A stretch of 52,178 bases of DNA from Candidatus Bacteroides intestinavium. GTDB taxonomy: Bacteria; Bacteroidota; Bacteroidia; Bacteroidales; Bacteroidaceae. Under the pieces are notes generated by a model that saw only the letters and a program-made list of their open reading frames with translations, did not search any database and had not been told where the DNA came from. The translations under genes and the position numbers were made by a program. This document shows positions 28,172 through 36,418 of this stretch, in pieces. The DNA is taken from NCBI GenBank assembly GCA_019118325.1, contig DWZE01000138.1:1-52178 (forward strand), in the 5' to 3' direction. Each line of letters starts with the position of its first letter. Position 1 is the first letter of the stretch.

Positions 28172-29068
28172 CTATCGTTTGCTGGCGTCAAACAGGCTCT
28201 TTTTTTCCTCCGTTGTCAGACTCTCATAGCCCGATTTCTTCAGCTTGTCCAGAATACGGTCTATCTCGTCCGACTGCGCCTTCTGGCGGGCATTGTAGTC
28301 ATAATCCTTCTGACGGTCGGTACGGGCCTTGTAGTGCACCTTCATTTTGGGCTTCCGCGAGCGGGGACGGAAAAGCCCTGCCACTCCATCGGCCACTCCA
28401 TTAATCCAGCGCGTGAGGTCTGTCCCTTTGCTCAGGCTGGCAGCAAACCACAGGCCGGCCAACGCCCCACCCAAGTGGGCGATATGTCCGCCCGCATTGT
28501 CGGACGTAATGAACAACACGTCCATGCCGATGACAATCAGTGCCAGATACTTCAGGCGGACAGTACCGAAGAGCAGCAGGTTTATCGGATAGTTGGGCTC
28601 CCGATAGGCCGTGGCCGCCACGATGGCCAGCACGGAAGCCGAAGCGCCCAACAAGTACGAAGCATCAACCACAGGACGGAAATAAGGGAATACGTTGTAG
28701 GCCAGCAGGTAAAGCAGTCCTCCGCAAATGCCGCCCAACAGATACACCCCCCGCAAATGCCTGGCCGAGAAGAAACGCAGGAACAAATCGCCGAACCAGA
28801 AGAGCCAGAGCATGTTGAACAGGATGTGCAGGAAGTCGGTATGCAGAAACATGTACGTCAGTATGGCCCACGGCTGCAAGGCAAAGTTCGGCAAAGAGGC
28901 CGGCATCTCGAACCATTGGACAAAGCTTGCCGAAGGCAAGTTGAAAAGGCGCAAAGCAATGCCGGTCAGCGCCACTGCCAGAAAAACGGCAGTGTTGATG
29001 TAAATCAGGCGGATATGCGTGTTTCCGCGCCGGAAATTATTCTTCAGGTCAGTTATAATAGTAGCCAT
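28172..29068 (-). CDS. Rhomboid family intramembrane serine protease (1)
   Basis: A 298-residue rhomboid. Helices with the usual landmarks: TYMFLHTDFLHILFNMLWLFWFG (conserved His and Asn), LLGASASVLAIV (nucleophile Ser, with Ala-Ser in place of the usual Gly after it) and HIAHLGGALAG (catalytic His). A soluble basic C-terminal tail of about 75 residues follows, with DEIDRILDKLKKSGYESLT, a SHOCT-like short helix pair seen in Bacteroides rhomboids. The start overlaps the upstream rhomboid gene by 20 bp, so translation is likely coupled. Confidence 0.9.
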   Translation of the reverse strand: MATIITDLKNNFRRGNTHIRLIYINTAVFLAVALTGIALRLFNLPSASFVQWFEMPASLPNFALQPWAILTYMFLHTDFLHILFNMLWLFWFGDLFLRFFSARHLRGVYLLGGICGGLLYLLAYNVFPYFRPVVDASYLLGASASVLAIVAATAYREPNYPINLLLFGTVRLKYLALIVIGMDVLFITSDNAGGHIAHLGGALAGLWFAASLSKGTDLTRWINGVADGVAGLFRPRSRKPKMKVHYKARTDRQKDYDYNARQKAQSDEIDRILDKLKKSGYESLTTEEKKSLFDASKR

Positions 29069-29783
29069 TTCCTCTGTTATTCTTTTTCCAATACATAATC
29101 AGGAAGAAACCGAATATCATGCCACCCAGATGGGCAAAGTGAGCCACATTGTCCGCAGGATTGTTGGCCAACCCCGCATACAGCTCAATCACCGCATAGC
29201 CGATGACAAACCATTTTGCCTTGATGGGAAAAGGCAAGGGGAAGATGAACATCCGCTCGTTGGGAAACAGCATGCCGAACGCCAGCAGGATGCCATAAAC
29301 TGCTCCCGATGCGCCCACGGTACTGCCGTTCAACACCAGGTTCAGGCTGGCCATGGCAGGATCCACAAAGTTCATGTTGTTCTGCAGTGCCTTGGCTCCT
29401 TCATTCATCACGGCCTCGACGGCTTCGGGCGACAAGCCTGCCTGCAAGGTGTAATAATGAATGCCCGTCACCAATTCCTGAATGATGCCCGCCCCGATGC
29501 CGCACACCAGATAGTAGGTCAGGAAACGCTTGGGGCCCCACACCTGCTCCAGGATACGGCCGAACATCCATACGGCAAACATATTGAAAAACACATGCAT
29601 GAACCCGCCATGCATGAACATATAGGTGACGAATTGCGCCGCGTTAAACCGGTCGGAAAGGATGAAGTGCAGCCCCAGATAGTCGCCCAAGTCAAAGCCA
29701 TAGCGTTCGGCCACAAGCGCACCGAGGAACATCAGCACATTAATAATCAGCAGGTTTTTTGTGACTGTTGGTAGTAGGTTCAT
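29049..29783 (-). CDS. Rhomboid family intramembrane serine protease (2)
   Basis: A 244-residue rhomboid with all hallmarks: YMFMHGGFMHVFFNMFAVWMFG, the nucleophile in STVGASGAVYG, and HFAHLGGMIFG. Between helices there is an inserted stretch (about residues 110-145) rich in Glu and Asn that would sit outside the membrane. It is the first gene of the rhomboid-rhomboid-EEP group. The two rhomboids differ well in sequence, so this is an old pair, not a recent tandem duplication. Confidence 0.92.
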   Translation of the reverse strand: MNLLPTVTKNLLIINVLMFLGALVAERYGFDLGDYLGLHFILSDRFNAAQFVTYMFMHGGFMHVFFNMFAVWMFGRILEQVWGPKRFLTYYLVCGIGAGIIQELVTGIHYYTLQAGLSPEAVEAVMNEGAKALQNNMNFVDPAMASLNLVLNGSTVGASGAVYGILLAFGMLFPNERMFIFPLPFPIKAKWFVIGYAVIELYAGLANNPADNVAHFAHLGGMIFGFFLIMYWKKNNRGNGYYYN

Positions 29784-29849
29784 AAAAATAAAAACGTATT
29801 TACGTGTCCGGAAATGCCGCCTGCAAGTCGTGAAGCATCATTTCCGTCG

Positions 29850-29857
29850 CAAAAGTA
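29850..29857 (-). promoter_or_regulatory. -7 box for the rhomboid operon
   Basis: TACTTTTG on the minus strand, followed by CGACGG, fits TAnnTTTG; 66 bp before the ATG. The -33 region is not a clear match. Confidence 0.4.
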
Positions 29858-29939
29858 CGAATTAATTCTGTTCTACAGCAGAAAAAAGACCATGATTCCT
29901 TTAAAAAGCGTTTTTTCGGACTGTTTTTTCGTGTTTTTA

Positions 29940-29970
29940 TTTGATATTCAGATTTATTACCCTATTTTTG
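29940..29970 (+). promoter_or_regulatory. Promoter of the HU gene
   Basis: TTTG (29940-29943), 19-nt spacer, TATTTTTG (29963-29970): full consensus. The leader is about 125 nt; inside it GTGTCAA (29991-29997) and TTGACAC (30019-30025) can pair. Nothing else is seen in the 317-bp gap between the rhomboid and HU genes. Confidence 0.8.
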
Positions 29971-30100
29971 TCGCATTGTTCAAAGGAAACGTGTCAACAC
30001 AGAGGTTCATTCCCTTTTTTGACACCCGCCGGGGATTCCGTTGGCTTCCAAGTGAGGGAGAGAGTAATTACTTTTTTATTATCATTAATAGCTATACATT

Positions 30101-30367
30101 ATGAATAAGTCTGAATTGATTTGTGCCATGGCAGCCGAATCCGGATTGTCAAAGGCAGATGCCAAGAAAGCGTTGGACGCATTCATTTCGACAGTGACGA
30201 ATGCCATGAAGAGAGGTGATAAAGTGGCCTTGGTAGGCTTTGGCACATTCGCCGTGTCCGAGCGTTCTGCCCGTAAGGGAATCAACCCCGCCACCAAGCA
30301 GCTTATTGAAATCCCTGCCAAGAAGGTGGTGAAGTTCAAATCCGGAGCAGAACTGGAGTTGGATTAA
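30101..30367 (+). CDS. hup: HU family DNA-binding protein
   Basis: An 88-residue HU: helical dimer part MNKSELICAMAAESGLSKADAKKALDAF-like at the start, then the beta-arm with GFGTFAVSERSARKGINPAT and the closing IPAKKVVKFKSGAEL. Length is standard. HU bends and compacts DNA. It is a single-gene unit with its own consensus promoter and a strong downstream stem-loop. Confidence 0.96.
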   Translation: MNKSELICAMAAESGLSKADAKKALDAFISTVTNAMKRGDKVALVGFGTFAVSERSARKGINPATKQLIEIPAKKVVKFKSGAELELD

Positions 30368-30396
30368 GAAGCATTAACCGCCAAAGACGGAAGTAA

Positions 30397-30448
30397 AAAG
30401 CGAACGCCCGGAGGTGCACACCAAGCTGCATTTCCGGGCGTTCGCTTT
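30397..30448. terminator. Stem-loop after HU
   Basis: AAAGCGAACGCCCGGA (30397-30412) and its exact inverse (30433-30448) make a 16-bp stem with a 20-nt loop. It lies between HU and the converging propeller gene and probably serves both. There is no long T tract. Confidence 0.75.
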
Positions 30449-30524
30449 CCGGCTTAAGTGAGCCTTTGACTTACGGCTTAATTTCTTACCCCTTAACTCC
30501 TAAATTTACAGTACAGACCCCAAC

Positions 30525-31742
30525 TTACCTGAACGATTCCCCGATGACAATGACCGGATTGTCCTCCTCCTTCACCTGTAGCAAGGGGGCAAGGGCCGGG
30601 TTCTGACCGGCTTCGGGATGTTCCTCCAGCCATGCCGTCACTTTGTATGCTTCGATAAGGGAAGTCTCGTAGGGCATGAAGCCGGCAATGTCATCGCGGA
30701 ACGTACCGTCCGTAGGTGCCATGCGAAGCGTGCCGCTATGGCATTCGTATATCCCGAAGTAGTGGTCCGGTTCCTCGCCGTAAATATTGCGTGTGCAAAA
30801 GAAAGTGATACGCTCAGGAGACTCCTTCACACCGGTAATGACCACCTTGTCCGAATACCCTTCCGCCCGGGCACGCCCTTCAGGCGGGAAGTGCCGGCTA
30901 CCGGTATGGAAGACAATGGACGGATACAGATGCCCGTCCTTCAGGACATGGACCGTATCCGAAAAATCGGCATGATACTTCACCTGCCCGCCGCACTCGT
31001 ACACCTCACCTCCGCGGATAGAATTCCACGCATCGCTGCCGCCGAAAGTAGTCAATGCCAACATACTACCTCCGGCCAACGGCTTGAGGTTCGTGTACCC
31101 GGTGCCTGCCAGTGGCGGATAACCTACCAAGGCCATGGGATCGAAGATGCTGTCCACGAATTGCCCCTCCGGAGTAAAAGAGAGCATCACACAGTCCGTT
31201 GCAGGCCAACGGTTATTGAAACGCCCCACAATGAGCGAGTCTGTAAACACGTATTGCACGGGCATCGGGAAACGGGTAGGCAATCTGAGCCGACCCTGAT
31301 AGCGGCCCTGCAAGTCGTATTTCTGTAGTCCGTCCGGTTCACGAAGGAAATAGAGCAGTCCGTCCCGCGCATTATAGCAAGGCGAACTGTTCGTATAATC
31401 TTCGGGGCCTTCCCCACTCTGCCCTATCCGCGTGAGGAAACGCCCCGTCTGTGCATCAAAACTATGGCAAAGGGCAGTTCCTGAATAAGAACTGACAACA
31501 ATACAGCCATCAACAACCCGCACGGAAGGATAGGCCCCCACCAGGCACGAATCCGAAGTCTCCAAGGGTACATAACGGACCGTATCATACAAATCGGATA
31601 ACGTCAACTCGTCTTCCAAATGCGCCAAGGCACTTTCTACATCAATCACCGTGAGAAATTTATCGTAAGAGTCCGAATCCTTCCCTCCGCAGGCGGTAAA
31701 CGACATAAGAAGGATCAGAGGTAGAATCAAACATTTCCTCAT
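30525..31742 (-). CDS. 6-bladed beta-propeller lipoprotein
   Basis: A 405-residue lipoprotein: signal peptide with Cys18 in SFTAC, mature start CGGKDSDS. The body matches the Bacteroides 6-bladed beta-propeller family (DUF4934-like): DTVRYVPLETSDSCLVG at the first blade, the IGQSGEGPEDYT turn and repeated D-G-R/G-Q blade ends. Such proteins are frequent in Bacteroides; no clear activity is known. It is a single gene with its own -7 box. Confidence 0.85.
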   Translation of the reverse strand: MRKCLILPLILLMSFTACGGKDSDSYDKFLTVIDVESALAHLEDELTLSDLYDTVRYVPLETSDSCLVGAYPSVRVVDGCIVVSSYSGTALCHSFDAQTGRFLTRIGQSGEGPEDYTNSSPCYNARDGLLYFLREPDGLQKYDLQGRYQGRLRLPTRFPMPVQYVFTDSLIVGRFNNRWPATDCVMLSFTPEGQFVDSIFDPMALVGYPPLAGTGYTNLKPLAGGSMLALTTFGGSDAWNSIRGGEVYECGGQVKYHADFSDTVHVLKDGHLYPSIVFHTGSRHFPPEGRARAEGYSDKVVITGVKESPERITFFCTRNIYGEEPDHYFGIYECHSGTLRMAPTDGTFRDDIAGFMPYETSLIEAYKVTAWLEEHPEAGQNPALAPLLQVKEEDNPVIVIGESFR

Positions 31743-31806
31743 AGAGCAAATTATTCAGTTATTTAGTATAAATTTGTGAGTTCAATATAAAAACTGAAAC
31801 CTAAGG

Positions 31807-31814
31807 CAAAGCTA
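31807..31814 (-). promoter_or_regulatory. -7 box for the propeller lipoprotein
   Basis: TAGCTTTG on the minus strand fits TAnnTTTG; TTTT about 19 nt upstream serves as the -33 box. The ATG is 64 bp downstream. Confidence 0.5.
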
Positions 31815-31902
31815 CGAAATATATTCATAGTCAAAAAGGAATGGTTTGCGAGTTACACAAACGGAACTTGAAAGTTATACTTCGCTCGGAATGAATGGAT
31901 TC

Positions 31903-32265
31903 TTAGTGGCCATCAACGCTTCGCTGATTCTTCTCCTTCTCTTCTTCTTGCGGCAGGCGGATGGAGGTGAACAGTTCGATGATGGCAGCCAGCGTAAGGG
32001 ACACGATCCATTCGTTTCCGTGCAGAAAAATCATCAGAGGCCCTGTGGCCACCAATAATAAGGCTCCAAACACTTGTTGGCGGTGTAAGCGCCGGATGTT
32101 GACGCTACTCTTCTTGGGAGGGGAGAAGATTTGTGCGATGGCTACCAGAATGGAGCCTACCATGAAAATATAGGGCGCTAACGGCCATTTCGTGATATAG
32201 ATGAGGGCGCCGGCCAGAGACATGACGGCTCCTACTGCAAAGAAAGCGGGTATTAAGTTCTTCAT
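31903..32265 (-). CDS. Small membrane protein, function unknown
   Basis: A 120-residue protein with four hydrophobic stretches (about 5-25, 29-47, 65-80 and 86-100) and a charged tail (PQEEEKEKNQ). I do not recognise a family. Its start overlaps the end of the divIC gene by 4 bp (ATGA type), so it is coupled to a division gene; a role in the envelope is a guess. Confidence 0.75.
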   Translation of the reverse strand: MKNLIPAFFAVGAVMSLAGALIYITKWPLAPYIFMVGSILVAIAQIFSPPKKSSVNIRRLHRQQVFGALLLVATGPLMIFLHGNEWIVSLTLAAIIELFTSIRLPQEEEKEKNQRSVDGH

Positions 32266-32570
32266 TCGGTTATGTCTTCTTCAAATACATAAATATCTTC
32301 GTTGGGCTTTTTCATGAAATATTTCTCGCGCGCGATGCGTTCTATGGCGCCCGAGTCAGCCAACAGTTCATTCAGCCGTTCGGTGTTCTTCTCGTATTCT
32401 TGCCGGTATTTTTTTATTTCGTCCAGCAAACGGCTTTCCTCGCGCATGTAGTTTGCACGGCGCAACAGGCTGTTTTGGTCAAAAAAGCCTACGAAGATGG
32501 CAAAGGCAGCTAGCGTAATCGCATATTTGTGCCGGCCGATAAACGACCAAAGAGAAGATAGCTTATCCAT
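32262..32570 (-). CDS. Septum formation initiator family protein (DivIC/FtsB)
   Basis: A 102-residue bitopic protein: one helix (about 15-33), then a coiled coil (about 40-75, EESRLLDEIKKYRQEYEKNTERLNEL) and the family end block IERIAREKYFMKKPNEDIYVFEE. FtsB/DivIC works with FtsL and FtsQ/DivIB to activate septal peptidoglycan synthesis. It is divergent from dnaX. Confidence 0.9.
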   Translation of the reverse strand: MDKLSSLWSFIGRHKYAITLAAFAIFVGFFDQNSLLRRANYMREESRLLDEIKKYRQEYEKNTERLNELLADSGAIERIAREKYFMKKPNEDIYVFEEDITE

Positions 32571-32596
32571 AATAATAAAGCAGTATTTAGCGTCGA

Positions 32597-32604
32597 CAAA
32601 GATA
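32597..32604 (-). promoter_or_regulatory. -7 box for divIC
   Basis: TATCTTTG on the minus strand followed by TCGACG; 26 bp before the ATG. It faces away from the dnaX -7 box 34 bp further on. Confidence 0.5.
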
Positions 32605-32637
32605 CGGGTAATAACTGAAATATTTCTTTTTTTTGCT

Positions 32638-32645
32638 TACATTTG
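32638..32645 (+). promoter_or_regulatory. -7 box for dnaX
   Basis: TACATTTG followed by CACAC fits TAnnTTTG; 32 bp before the dnaX ATG. The -33 region is a T-rich run. Confidence 0.5.
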
Positions 32646-32677
32646 CACACTTATCTAAGAGATTTGAACTGCCTAAT

Positions 32678-34489
32678 ATGGAAAATTATATCGTATCTGC
32701 GCGGAAATACCGCCCTTCCACCTTTGAGTCGGTGGTGGGACAGCGTGCCCTGACCACCACCTTGAAGAATGCCATAGCTACCGGAAAGTTGGCTCATGCC
32801 TACTTGTTCTGTGGTCCTCGTGGCGTAGGCAAGACTACTTGTGCACGCATTTTTGCCAAGACTATCAATTGTTTGAACCCGACGCCGGACGGCGAGGCCT
32901 GCAATGAGTGCGAGTCTTGTGTGGCCTTTAACGAGCAGCGTTCGTATAATATTCACGAGTTGGATGCTGCTTCCAATAATTCGGTGGACGATATCCGCCA
33001 GCTGGTAGAGCAGGTTCGTATCCCGCCTCAGATAGGGAAATATAAGGTGTATATCATCGACGAGGTGCACATGCTGTCGGCTTCTGCCTTTAACGCTTTT
33101 CTGAAGACGCTGGAAGAGCCGCCCCACCATGCAATCTTCATCCTGGCCACGACGGAGAAACACAAGATTCTGCCGACTATTCTCTCACGTTGTCAGATTT
33201 ATGATTTTCAGCGTATCGGCGTGGAGGATATTGTGGCTCACCTGGCCTATGTCGCTTCCAAGGAGGGTATCTCTGCTGAGCCGGAGGCCTTGAATGTCAT
33301 CGCTTTGAAGGCTGATGGAGGTATGCGCGATGCTTTATCCATTTTCGACCAGGTGGTGAGCTTTACAGGGGGGCACATCACCTATCAGCGTGTGATAGAG
33401 AATCTGAATGTATTGGATTATGAATACTATTTTCGTTTGACGGATCATTTGCTGGAGCATAAGGTGAGTGATGCCTTGCTGCTGTTCAATGACGTGCTGA
33501 ACAAGGGTTTTGAGGGCAGTCATTTCATTACAGGACTGGCTTCGCATTTCCGTGATTTGTTGGTCAGCAAGGACCCGGCTACGTTGCCTCTGTTGGAGGT
33601 GGGGGCCGGGATTCGCCAGCGGTATGGCGAGCAGGCCGGGAAATGCCCTTTGCCGTTCCTTTACCGTGCCATGAAGCTGTGTAATGACTGTGACCTGAAT
33701 TACCGGGTCAGCCGCAACAAACGTTTACTGGTGGAATTGACGTTGATACAGCTGGCGCAACTCAATCCTGAAGACGAGGAGGTGCCGGGGGGGCGTAGCC
33801 CCCGTCCAGCCATAAAACCCATCAATCCCCAGCCGCAGGCTTCAGCGGCGCAACCTTCCCGACCGGCGCAGGACGTTTCTGAGCGCCCGAAGCAACCGGT
33901 GCAGCCGGCACCGTCTGCACAGCCGGCTGCCGCACAAGCAACCGCCTCACACGTGGCTGCTGTGCTGACGGCCCATAAGGCGGAAGAGAAGAAGGTGCCC
34001 GTGATGTCCAAAGGCGGGCTGGGCATTTCCATCAAGCATGTCCAGGCCGAAGGGAAAAGCTATGAACCCGCTCCCGCAACCACGCCTATGCAGGTGGCGG
34101 AAACGCGCGTGCAGCCGGAGGAGGATTATATCTTCAATGAACGCGATGTCAACTATTATTGGCAGGAATATGCCGGGCGTTTGCCTCATGAGCAGGTGGC
34201 TGTCGCGAAGCGTATGCAGAATATGCGGCTCGCGTTGTTGGACGCCGCGAAGGTCGAGGTCGTGGTGGATAATCCCATCGTGGCCAAGGATTTCACCGTC
34301 TTGCTTCCCGCCATCCAGGATTACCTGCGCACACGCCTGAAGAACAGCCGGCTGACGATGACTGTGCGTGTCAGTGCTCCTGAAGAAAAAGTGCGTGCCT
34401 ATGGGCGTGGCGAGCAGTTCCAGATGATGGTGGAGAAGAACAAGGCATTGCTGGAGTTGCAGGATGAGTTCGGATTAGAGTTTGAGTGA
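32678..34489 (+). CDS. dnaX: DNA polymerase III subunit gamma/tau
   Basis: A 603-residue clamp-loader ATPase that opens the sliding clamp and ties the polymerase cores together. I chose the ATG at 32678 (MENYIVSARKYRP), since the first 15 codons of the longer frame overlap the promoter. Motifs: GPRGVGKT (46-53), the zinc module with Cys residues in the stretch CNECESC, DEVHMLS, and the SRC finger SRCQIYDF. Residues about 375-430 are a Pro/Gln/Ala-rich linker, followed by a C-terminal domain (about 480-600). No poly-A slippery site for a short gamma form is apparent. Confidence 0.95.
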   Translation: MENYIVSARKYRPSTFESVVGQRALTTTLKNAIATGKLAHAYLFCGPRGVGKTTCARIFAKTINCLNPTPDGEACNECESCVAFNEQRSYNIHELDAASNNSVDDIRQLVEQVRIPPQIGKYKVYIIDEVHMLSASAFNAFLKTLEEPPHHAIFILATTEKHKILPTILSRCQIYDFQRIGVEDIVAHLAYVASKEGISAEPEALNVIALKADGGMRDALSIFDQVVSFTGGHITYQRVIENLNVLDYEYYFRLTDHLLEHKVSDALLLFNDVLNKGFEGSHFITGLASHFRDLLVSKDPATLPLLEVGAGIRQRYGEQAGKCPLPFLYRAMKLCNDCDLNYRVSRNKRLLVELTLIQLAQLNPEDEEVPGGRSPRPAIKPINPQPQASAAQPSRPAQDVSERPKQPVQPAPSAQPAAAQATASHVAAVLTAHKAEEKKVPVMSKGGLGISIKHVQAEGKSYEPAPATTPMQVAETRVQPEEDYIFNERDVNYYWQEYAGRLPHEQVAVAKRMQNMRLALLDAAKVEVVVDNPIVAKDFTVLLPAIQDYLRTRLKNSRLTMTVRVSAPEEKVRAYGRGEQFQMMVEKNKALLELQDEFGLEFE

Positions 34490-34507
34490 CGACCCCGCCG
34501 GGCTGTC

Positions 34508-34629
34508 GGCGGAACTCATTGGGACATAGGCCGTAGGCGCGGATATCCGCGGGCAAGGGCGGAGATATCTGCGGGCAAGGACGGAGATATCCGCAAGCAA
34601 GAGCGGAGATATCTGAGAGGCCGCCCCCT
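34508..34629 (+). repeat. Repeat element B: 4 x 22-bp array between dnaX and purH
   Basis: GATATC recurs at 34542, 34564, 34586 and 34608, exactly 22 bp apart, with spacers close to CGCGGGCAAGGGCGGA. The left flank (34508-34541), GGCGGAACTCATTGGGACAT then AGGCCGTAGGCGCG, aligns with the left flank of element C. On the right a GCCGCC/GGCGGC stem (about 34620-34653) follows. It fills most of the gap after dnaX and sits upstream of the purH promoter. Confidence 0.85.
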
Positions 34630-34748
34630 GCCGCATGGGCATGGGAGGCGGCAAATATGTTCTCTTTAAAAATACAATCGTCATGCCCCCTCTTGAAAAT
34701 GTGGAAAATAAATCTCCATTTGATATGCGGGCTAAAGAACAAAATTTG

Positions 34749-34756
34749 TACCTTTG
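34749..34756 (+). promoter_or_regulatory. -7 box for purH
   Basis: TACCTTTG followed by CCGCACC; 42 bp before the ATG. No good -33 box at the usual distance. Confidence 0.45.
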
Positions 34757-34798
34757 CCGCACCATATTAATTACGCGTACTTTATATATACAGAAATT

Positions 34799-36322
34799 AT
34801 GTCCGAAACAAAAAGAATTAAGCGAGCGCTGGTATCTGTGTACCACAAGGAAGGACTGAATGAAATCATTTCCAAATTGCATGAAGAGGGCGTGGAGTTC
34901 CTTTCTACGGGGGGAACGCGCCAGTTCATAGAATCGTTGGGCTATCCTTGCAAGGCAGTGGAAGACTTGACGACCTATCCCTCCATCTTGGGCGGGCGCG
35001 TCAAGACATTGCATCCTAAAATTTTCGGCGGTATCCTATGCCGGCGTGCATTGGAGCAGGACCGTCAGCAGATTGAAAAATATGAGATTCCCGAAATAGA
35101 CCTTGTTATCGTAGACCTTTATCCCTTCGAAGCCACCGTGGCCAGCGGTGCCTCCGAAGCTGATATCATCGAGAAGATTGACATAGGCGGCATTTCGTTG
35201 ATCCGCGCGGCGGCCAAGAACTACAATGACGTGGTCATCGTGGCCTCGCAAGTCCAGTACAAGGCTTTGAGTGATATCCTGATGGAACGCGGAGCAACGA
35301 CAACGCTGGAAGAGCGCCGTTGGTTTGCCAAGGAGGCCTTTGGCGTTTCCTCCCATTATGATACGGCCATCTTCAATTATTTTGATGGCGGGGCAGGCTC
35401 GGCTTTCCGTTGTTCTGCTAATAACCAGACCGTCTTGCGCTATGGCGAAAATCCGCATCAGAAAGGTTATTACTACGGCGAGCTGGACAAAATGTTCGAC
35501 CAGGTGCACGGTAAGGAAATCTCTTACAACAACTTGCTGGACATCAATGCGGCTGTGGACTTGATAGACGAGTTTCAGGAAACGACCTTTGCCATCCTGA
35601 AGCACAACAATGCTTGCGGGCTGGCTTCACGTCCGACCCTGCTTGAAGCGTGGAAGGATGCGTTGGCAGGCGACCCCGTATCGGCCTTCGGAGGCGTGCT
35701 CGTGACCAATGCTGTGGTGGACAAAGAGACTGCTGAGGAAATCAACAAGATCTTCTTCGAGGTCATCATTGCACCGGATTATGATGTGGATGCCTTGGAG
35801 GTGTTGGGGCAGAAGAAAAATCGCATCATTTTAGTGCGCAAACCTGCTGAACGGCCTAAGATGCAATTCCGTTCTTTGCTGAACGGCGTATTGGCCCAGG
35901 AACGTGATCTGAAAGTGGAAACGCCCGAGGACCTGAAAACGGTCACCAACCAGGCTCCTACGGCTGCCGAGGTGGAAGATCTGCTCTTTGCCAATAAAAT
36001 TGTGAAGAACTCCAAGTCCAATGCAATCGTCCTGGCGAAAGGCAAACAGCTGTTGGCCAGTGGCGTGGGGCAGACCAGCCGGGTGGATGCCTTGAAGCAG
36101 GCCATCGAGAAAGCTAAGAGTTTCGGCTTCGACCTGCACGGAGCGGTCATGGCCAGTGATGCTTTCTTCCCCTTCCCAGATTGTGTGGAGATTGCCGGCA
36201 ATGAAGGAATTACGGCTGTGATCCAGCCGGGCGGAAGCATCAAGGACCAGTTGTCCACCGATTATTGCAACGAGCACGGTATGGCAATGGTCATGACCGG
36301 ATTCCGTCACTTCAAGCATTAA
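34799..36322 (+). CDS. purH: Bifunctional AICAR transformylase/IMP cyclohydrolase
   Basis: A 507-residue enzyme for the last two steps of IMP synthesis: formyl transfer to AICAR, then ring closure. The ATG at 34799 (MSETKRIKRALVSVYHKEG) is chosen as it opens the MGS-like cyclohydrolase domain directly. Domain 1 (about 1-180) has LSTGGTRQFIE and GGRVKTLHPKIFGG; domain 2 has ENPHQKGYYYG, KHNNACGLA and SDAFFPFPDCVE near the end. Full family length. It is followed at 96 bp by mreB; a hairpin lies between, so purH and mreB may be separate units. Confidence 0.96.
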   Translation: MSETKRIKRALVSVYHKEGLNEIISKLHEEGVEFLSTGGTRQFIESLGYPCKAVEDLTTYPSILGGRVKTLHPKIFGGILCRRALEQDRQQIEKYEIPEIDLVIVDLYPFEATVASGASEADIIEKIDIGGISLIRAAAKNYNDVVIVASQVQYKALSDILMERGATTTLEERRWFAKEAFGVSSHYDTAIFNYFDGGAGSAFRCSANNQTVLRYGENPHQKGYYYGELDKMFDQVHGKEISYNNLLDINAAVDLIDEFQETTFAILKHNNACGLASRPTLLEAWKDALAGDPVSAFGGVLVTNAVVDKETAEEINKIFFEVIIAPDYDVDALEVLGQKKNRIILVRKPAERPKMQFRSLLNGVLAQERDLKVETPEDLKTVTNQAPTAAEVEDLLFANKIVKNSKSNAIVLAKGKQLLASGVGQTSRVDALKQAIEKAKSFGFDLHGAVMASDAFFPFPDCVEIAGNEGITAVIQPGGSIKDQLSTDYCNEHGMAMVMTGFRHFKH

Positions 36323-36330
36323 TAATACGC

Positions 36331-36378
36331 GGTCAGTGGCCAGTGTCTCGTGCGGAATGCCGGTCACTTGCCACTGCC
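36331..36378. repeat. Imperfect hairpin between purH and mreB
   Basis: GGTCAGTGGCCAGTG (36331-36345) pairs, with one gap and one mismatch, with CACTTGCCACTGCC (36365-36378). It is made of repeats of CAGTGGC-like words. No T tract follows. It may weakly end purH transcripts. Confidence 0.5.
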
Positions 36379-36418
36379 CGTTTATCATCACTAATCCCTA
36401 AATATTAAACACTAAAAA

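Noticed and set aside
29991..30025. Inverted repeat in the HU leader as terminator
   Set aside because: Only 7 bp with a 21-nt loop and no T run after it; kept only as a note on the leader.
32678..34489. Programmed frameshift for a short gamma form in dnaX
   Set aside because: No A-AAA-AAG-type slippery run with a downstream stem was found.
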